Source of the DNA: Hyphomonadaceae bacterium | GTDB lineage: Bacteria; Pseudomonadota; Alphaproteobacteria; Caulobacterales; Aquidulcibacteraceae | Length of the DNA stretch: 64,000 nucleotides | Reading direction: 5' to 3' | NCBI GenBank assembly: GCA_021731815.1 | Contig: JAKFWO010000010.1 | Span: 1-64,000 of the forward strand | In this document: positions 58,834 through 64,000 of the stretch, piece after piece | Layout: each line of letters starts with the position of its first letter | Position numbering within the stretch: position 1 is the first letter of the stretch | The notes under the pieces: generated by a model | What the model was told of the DNA's origin: nothing | Database searches by the model: none | What the model saw: only the letters and a program-made list of their open reading frames with translations | Program-made: the position numbers and the translations under genes

Positions 58834-59694
58834 TCACGCGGGTGCGTTGAGCGCTTCCTCGAGCTGCGAAAAGCTCGGCTGGAAATGACCGGGCACGGCG
58901 GTACGGCCGATCTCGATCGATACTTGTGCGGCGCACCCATGAAGATGGGCGACCAGCACCGCCTGGATGATGCGGTAAAAATGGCCCTCTTCCTCGACGA
59001 TCTGCGACAGACGCTGCGAGAAGGGTCCGATGAAACCATAGGCGATGAACACGCCAAGAAACGTTCCCACCAGCGCGCCGCCGATCGAGGCACCCAATTC
59101 CTCGGGCGGGGCGGTGATCTTGGACATGGTCTTGATCACGCCCAGCACGGCGGCCACGATGCCCAATGCCGGCATGGCATCGGCGATCGCCTGAATGGCG
59201 TGGACCGGCCCCTGTGCCTCGTGATGGTGCTTTTCGAGCTGCTTTTCCATCACATCCTCGACCTGATGGGGGTCTTCGAGGTTCATCGTCATCATCCGCA
59301 AGGTATCGCAGATGAAATCCACCGCGAAATGATCCTTGAGGATTTTGGGATAATTGGAAAAGATCGTGCTTTCCTTGGGGTTGTCGATATGCTGTTCCAG
59401 CGCGACAACGCCCTTGGTCTTCATCACCTTGGTCAATTGAAACAGAAGGGTCAAAAGCTGCTGGAAGTCTTTCTTGTTCCATTTGGGACCGGAAAAGACC
59501 TTGGCAAAGCCCCCGCCGGTGGCCTTGATCGTTTCAAGCCCGTTGCCGATGATGAAGGCACCGAGCGCCGCGCCGCAAATGGTAATCATCTCGTGCGGCG
59601 CGGCATAAATGATGACGTCGAATTTGCCGCCGGCCATCATATAGCCGCCGAACACCAGCGCAAACACGCAGACGATGCCGATGATCGCAAACAT
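58834..59694 (-). CDS. motA: flagellar motor stator MotA
   Basis: 286 residues. Two N-terminal spans (IIGIVCVFALVFGGYMMAGG; a second near ~35-55), a large cytoplasmic loop with the conserved charged EDPHQVEDVMEKQLEKHH region and two C-terminal spans (ADAMPALGIVAAVLGVIKTM and GGALVGTFLGVFIAYGFIGPF) with the conserved proline. MotA with MotB forms the proton channel that drives the flagellar motor. No motB is adjacent in the window, which is common when the pair is split in alphaproteobacteria. It is the only flagellar gene seen here. Confidence 0.95.
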   Translation of the reverse strand: MFAIIGIVCVFALVFGGYMMAGGKFDVIIYAAPHEMITICGAALGAFIIGNGLETIKATGGGFAKVFSGPKWNKKDFQQLLTLLFQLTKVMKTKGVVALEQHIDNPKESTIFSNYPKILKDHFAVDFICDTLRMMTMNLEDPHQVEDVMEKQLEKHHHEAQGPVHAIQAIADAMPALGIVAAVLGVIKTMSKITAPPEELGASIGGALVGTFLGVFIAYGFIGPFSQRLSQIVEEEGHFYRIIQAVLVAHLHGCAAQVSIEIGRTAVPGHFQPSFSQLEEALNAPA

Positions 59695-59805
59695 TGGGCG
59701 TGCGCTCTTCCACCATTATTGCGCCTTGTCCATTCTGGCGGCGCTTGTGAATTTCAGCTATAAACCAAACTGATTAAATTCAGATGACCGGACGAAGTAA
59801 TTCGC

Positions 59806-60360
59806 TTACGCAGCGTCTTCGGTCTTTCGCTGGATCACGGGCGCATAAATTACCGCCAGCATATTCTGGGCGTCGCGCGCGATATCAATCAGTTCCTGGC
59901 TGAGATCTTCCGTCTCACTCGAAACATAATTGACGAGATTACGGGCCATCCGCGCCAGATGTGGTGCCTGGGCGATCAATTGGGCCTGCATCTCGACCTT
60001 GCGGGGGTCGCGGTCATATTCGGCACCCGGCACCCGCCAGCCGCCCCATTCGCCCTCGGTGGCAACCACCGGATAGGTCCCGGGCAGAGGATGATGGCCG
60101 GCCTCGCTCTCATGCTGCCAGCGATTGCGGGCACGCAGAACGCGCCAGTCGCCGGCTTCGACAGTCTGGCTCTCATTGACACGCGATTCGGCCAGCAATT
60201 CATGGGCACCGAAATCGCGGCCGAGCCCGAGGTCGTAATGAACGCGAATGGGTTCCTCGACGCCCTTGACCCATTGCGGGATCACGCGTTCGATCACGGC
60301 CCAGGTGCCGACCGTCTTCACGAACACGCGCTGATTCTTGTGAAATAACGCTTTGGCCAT
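59806..60360 (-). CDS. conserved protein of unknown function
   Basis: 184 residues from the ATG at 60360 (GGACGAG upstream). No signal peptide or membrane span, so cytoplasmic. The N-terminal third (KALFHKNQRVFVKTVGTWAVIERVIPQWVKG) looks like a small beta-barrel; the middle has GWRVPGAEYDRDPRKVEMQAQL; the C-terminal third is helical (ETEDLSQELIDIARDAQNMLAVIY). It sits between atpD and motA, where atpC would normally be, and motA is 111 bp downstream. No family recognised; it is not an epsilon subunit, as the epsilon beta-sandwich motifs are absent. Confidence 0.78.
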   Translation of the reverse strand: MAKALFHKNQRVFVKTVGTWAVIERVIPQWVKGVEEPIRVHYDLGLGRDFGAHELLAESRVNESQTVEAGDWRVLRARNRWQHESEAGHHPLPGTYPVVATEGEWGGWRVPGAEYDRDPRKVEMQAQLIAQAPHLARMARNLVNYVSSETEDLSQELIDIARDAQNMLAVIYAPVIQRKTEDAA

Positions 60361-60495
60361 GATTGCTCGTCCGATCCGCCAGCCAAAATGCCATCCTGGG
60401 CCCAAAATGCCAATCGGGGCGATGCTGACTATCGGGAACCTTTACCATGCAAGCCTTGGTTTTCCCTTAATATGGGGAAATCCCGCACGACAAAG

Positions 60496-60519
60496 CCGGG
60501 CCCGCTGCGGCGGACCCGG
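60496..60519 (-). terminator. candidate terminator after atpD
   Basis: On the minus strand: 10-bp stem CCGGGTCCGC / GCGGGCCCGG with the loop CGCA (one G-U pair), 27 bp after the atpD stop, followed by a short T-containing stretch. It fits the end of the atp transcript here. Confidence 0.6.
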
Positions 60520-60546
60520 TCCGAATATGTCGGGAAAAAGGAAATA

Positions 60547-63055
<2,509 letters not shown>

Positions 63056-63161
63056 CAGCCTGAATGCTTTTCGGAAATCGGAACTTTGTTTGGCGGAGTG
63101 CTAACCCATTGCCGAAGGCCGCGCAACGTCCGTCCGACAGCGAAACCAGTGCGGGACGGAG

Positions 63162-63190
63162 CCCGCCTTGACCAGATTGGTCAAGGCGGG
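63162..63190 (+). promoter_or_regulatory. operator-promoter of the toxin-antitoxin pair
   Basis: A perfect palindrome with 13-bp arms (CCCGCCTTGACCA, 3-nt centre GAT, TGGTCAAGGCGGG), ending 11 bp before the antitoxin ATG. TTGACC inside it and TAGGAT at 63191-63196 form a sigma-70-like pair with a 17-bp spacer. This is the layout expected of an autorepressed toxin-antitoxin operon. The AGGA within TAGGAT may instead serve as ribosome site. Confidence 0.7.
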
Positions 63191-63201
63191 TAGGATTTTG
63201 G

Positions 63202-63465
63202 ATGGTCCAGGTCAATCTCTATGAAGCAAAGACGCAGCTTTCCCGGCTGGTTGAACGCGCAGCGCGTGGTGAGACGATCGTCATCGCCAAAAACGGCACG
63301 CCCATGGCGGCACTCACCGCCCTCAACGCCGCGCCCGCGCCAAAGCGTGTGCCTGAATTCGGCTTCCTGAAAGACGAATGGCCGCCCTTCACCGATGAGG
63401 ATTGGGCCGAAAGCGAGCGTTATCTGTCGGAATTGCTCGAAAAAAGTGCCAATGAGGAAATCTGA
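63202..63465 (+). CDS. Phd/YefM-type antitoxin
   Basis: 87 residues. The N-terminal 50 residues show the Phd/YefM DNA-binding fold: MVQVNLYEAKTQLSRLVERAARGETIVIAKNGTPMAALTAL. The C-terminal part (RVPEFGFLKDEWPPFTDEDWAESERYLSELL) is the acidic toxin-binding tail. It should neutralise the PIN-domain toxin and repress the operon through the palindrome just upstream. Its TGA overlaps the toxin start by one base (TGATG), giving coupled translation. Encoded antisense to the atp operon, between atpA and atpG. Confidence 0.9.
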   Translation: MVQVNLYEAKTQLSRLVERAARGETIVIAKNGTPMAALTALNAAPAPKRVPEFGFLKDEWPPFTDEDWAESERYLSELLEKSANEEI

Positions 63466-63863
63466 TGTTCCTCGACACCAATGTCATCATCAACCTGGTG
63501 CGGGAACCCGACCGGATCAATCATCGGGCTCTGGCGCGCTTGCGCGATCCTGATGAATATCGCTGCACGAGCCGCGTCACCTTCTGGGAAATTACCATCA
63601 AGCACCGCAAGGGCAAATTGCCGATGCCGGCCCCGTTTTCCATCGCGCCGGAGGAAACGTTTTCAAGCTGGTGCGCGCGCGCGGTGATCGACATCCTGCC
63701 GCTCGGTGCCGCGCATATCGGTCTGGCCATGCGGCTCGATTTTGCCCATGACGACCCGTTCGACCGCCTGATCGCCGCAACCGCCATCGCTGAAGGGCGC
63801 GAGCTTGTCACCAGCGACGCGCATTTCCGGAATTGTGGCGGCCTGCGGCTGATTCTGGTCTGA
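63465..63863 (+). CDS. VapC-like PIN-domain toxin
   Basis: 132 residues. PIN-domain RNase with the acidic residues in order: Asp ~4 (FLDTNVIINLV), Glu ~44 (TFWEITIKHRKGKL), Asp ~96 and ~99 (HDDPFDRLIAATAI) and Asp ~117 (VTSDAHFRNCGG). Such toxins cut RNA, often tRNA or rRNA, when the antitoxin is lost; the target here is not predictable. The toxin stop is 11 bp from the atpA stop, on the opposite strand (convergent ends). Confidence 0.92.
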   Translation: MFLDTNVIINLVREPDRINHRALARLRDPDEYRCTSRVTFWEITIKHRKGKLPMPAPFSIAPEETFSSWCARAVIDILPLGAAHIGLAMRLDFAHDDPFDRLIAATAIAEGRELVTSDAHFRNCGGLRLILV

Positions 63864-63874
63864 GCAAACGGTGA

Positions 63875-64000
63875 TTATGCGGCCGAAAAAATCGCACCAT
63901 AGGCGGTGAGCGCGCCTTTGATCCCCGTTTCGATATCGTCCGACCATTTCTTTTTGGTGCGGATATCGGCCAGCAGATCGGCACGTTCTGCACGCAGAAA
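63875..64000 (-). CDS. atpA: ATP synthase F1 subunit alpha, 3' end only
   Basis: The last 41 codons and stop of a minus-strand frame that continues past the window edge. The sequence FLRAERADLLADIRTKKKWS ... GALTAYGAIFSAA matches the C-terminal helical end of alpha subunits. Its orientation and the downstream atpG and atpD show the order atpA-atpG-atpD. Identification from the short tail alone is good but not absolute; the neighbours support it. Confidence 0.85.
   Translation of the reverse strand, partial: FLRAERADLLADIRTKKKWSDDIETGIKGALTAYGAIFSAA

Overview
The window is GC-rich, single-contig bacterial chromosome from an alphaproteobacterium. Supporting signs are the gene order rpsL-rpsG-fusA-tuf-S10-spc, a 101-residue zinc-free S14, a pyruvate dehydrogenase E1 beta that carries its own lipoyl domain, the tpiA/secG/pyrG/eno/ftsB/pdhABC neighbourhood, ppiD-trpE-trpG-trpD-trpC, a CtrA-type half-site before ftsB and a MotA. 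The order or genus cannot be resolved from these genes alone. Almost everything is core housekeeping; there is no phage, insertion sequence, CRISPR array or biosynthetic cluster.

Layout. 1-2.2 kb: an S24-type regulator, a repeat-rich gap and a glutaredoxin-domain protein. 2.1-19.2 kb: the str operon (S12, S7, EF-G, EF-Tu) and, after an intrinsic terminator and a new promoter, the S10-spc block (S10 to L15, SecY, Adk). The block ends at adk: the usual rpsM-rpsK-rpoA-rplQ continuation is absent. 19.3-22.5 kb: a secreted protein, a VDWSA-type conserved protein and an aminotransferase. 22.6-34.2 kb, all minus strand: tpiA, secG, pyrG, rpmF, eno, ftsB, pdhA, a small exported protein, pdhB, a GT2 glycosyltransferase, a GFA protein and pdhC. 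34.4-40.5 kb: ppiD-trpE-trpG-trpD-trpC. 40.5-52 kb: mostly single genes (DUF192, double cold-shock protein, tRNA-Glu, ThiE-like, YggS, MoaA, DUF3576 lipoprotein, histidine kinase, transaldolase, lipoprotein carboxylesterase, YHS protein). 52.8-58.8 kb: rho, a TauE/SafE permease, a Tat-exported amidase, an OmpR-type regulator and an L,D-transpeptidase-like protein. 58.8-64 kb: motA, a conserved unknown, atpD, atpG, an antisense Phd/PIN toxin-antitoxin pair and the 3' end of atpA.

How the parts fit. The first 19 kb builds the translation machine and its protein-export channel. The 22-34 kb block links lower glycolysis (TpiA, Eno) to pyruvate dehydrogenase, with CTP synthase, SecG and FtsB alongside. 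The trp block makes four of the tryptophan pathway enzymes. The last part holds ATP-synthase subunits and a flagellar stator.

The main departures from expectation are breaks in normally contiguous operons: S10-spc stops at adk; pdhA, pdhB and pdhC are separated by unrelated co-oriented genes, one of them visibly AT-rich; and the atp operon has a toxin-antitoxin module lying antisense between atpA and atpG and has no atpC after atpD. Non-coding gaps also show many short tandem duplications (unit 9-25 bp, 2-3 copies) and two copies of a double-hairpin repeat. I found no convincing wholly new multi-gene system; the toxin-antitoxin inside the atp operon is the most unusual arrangement.
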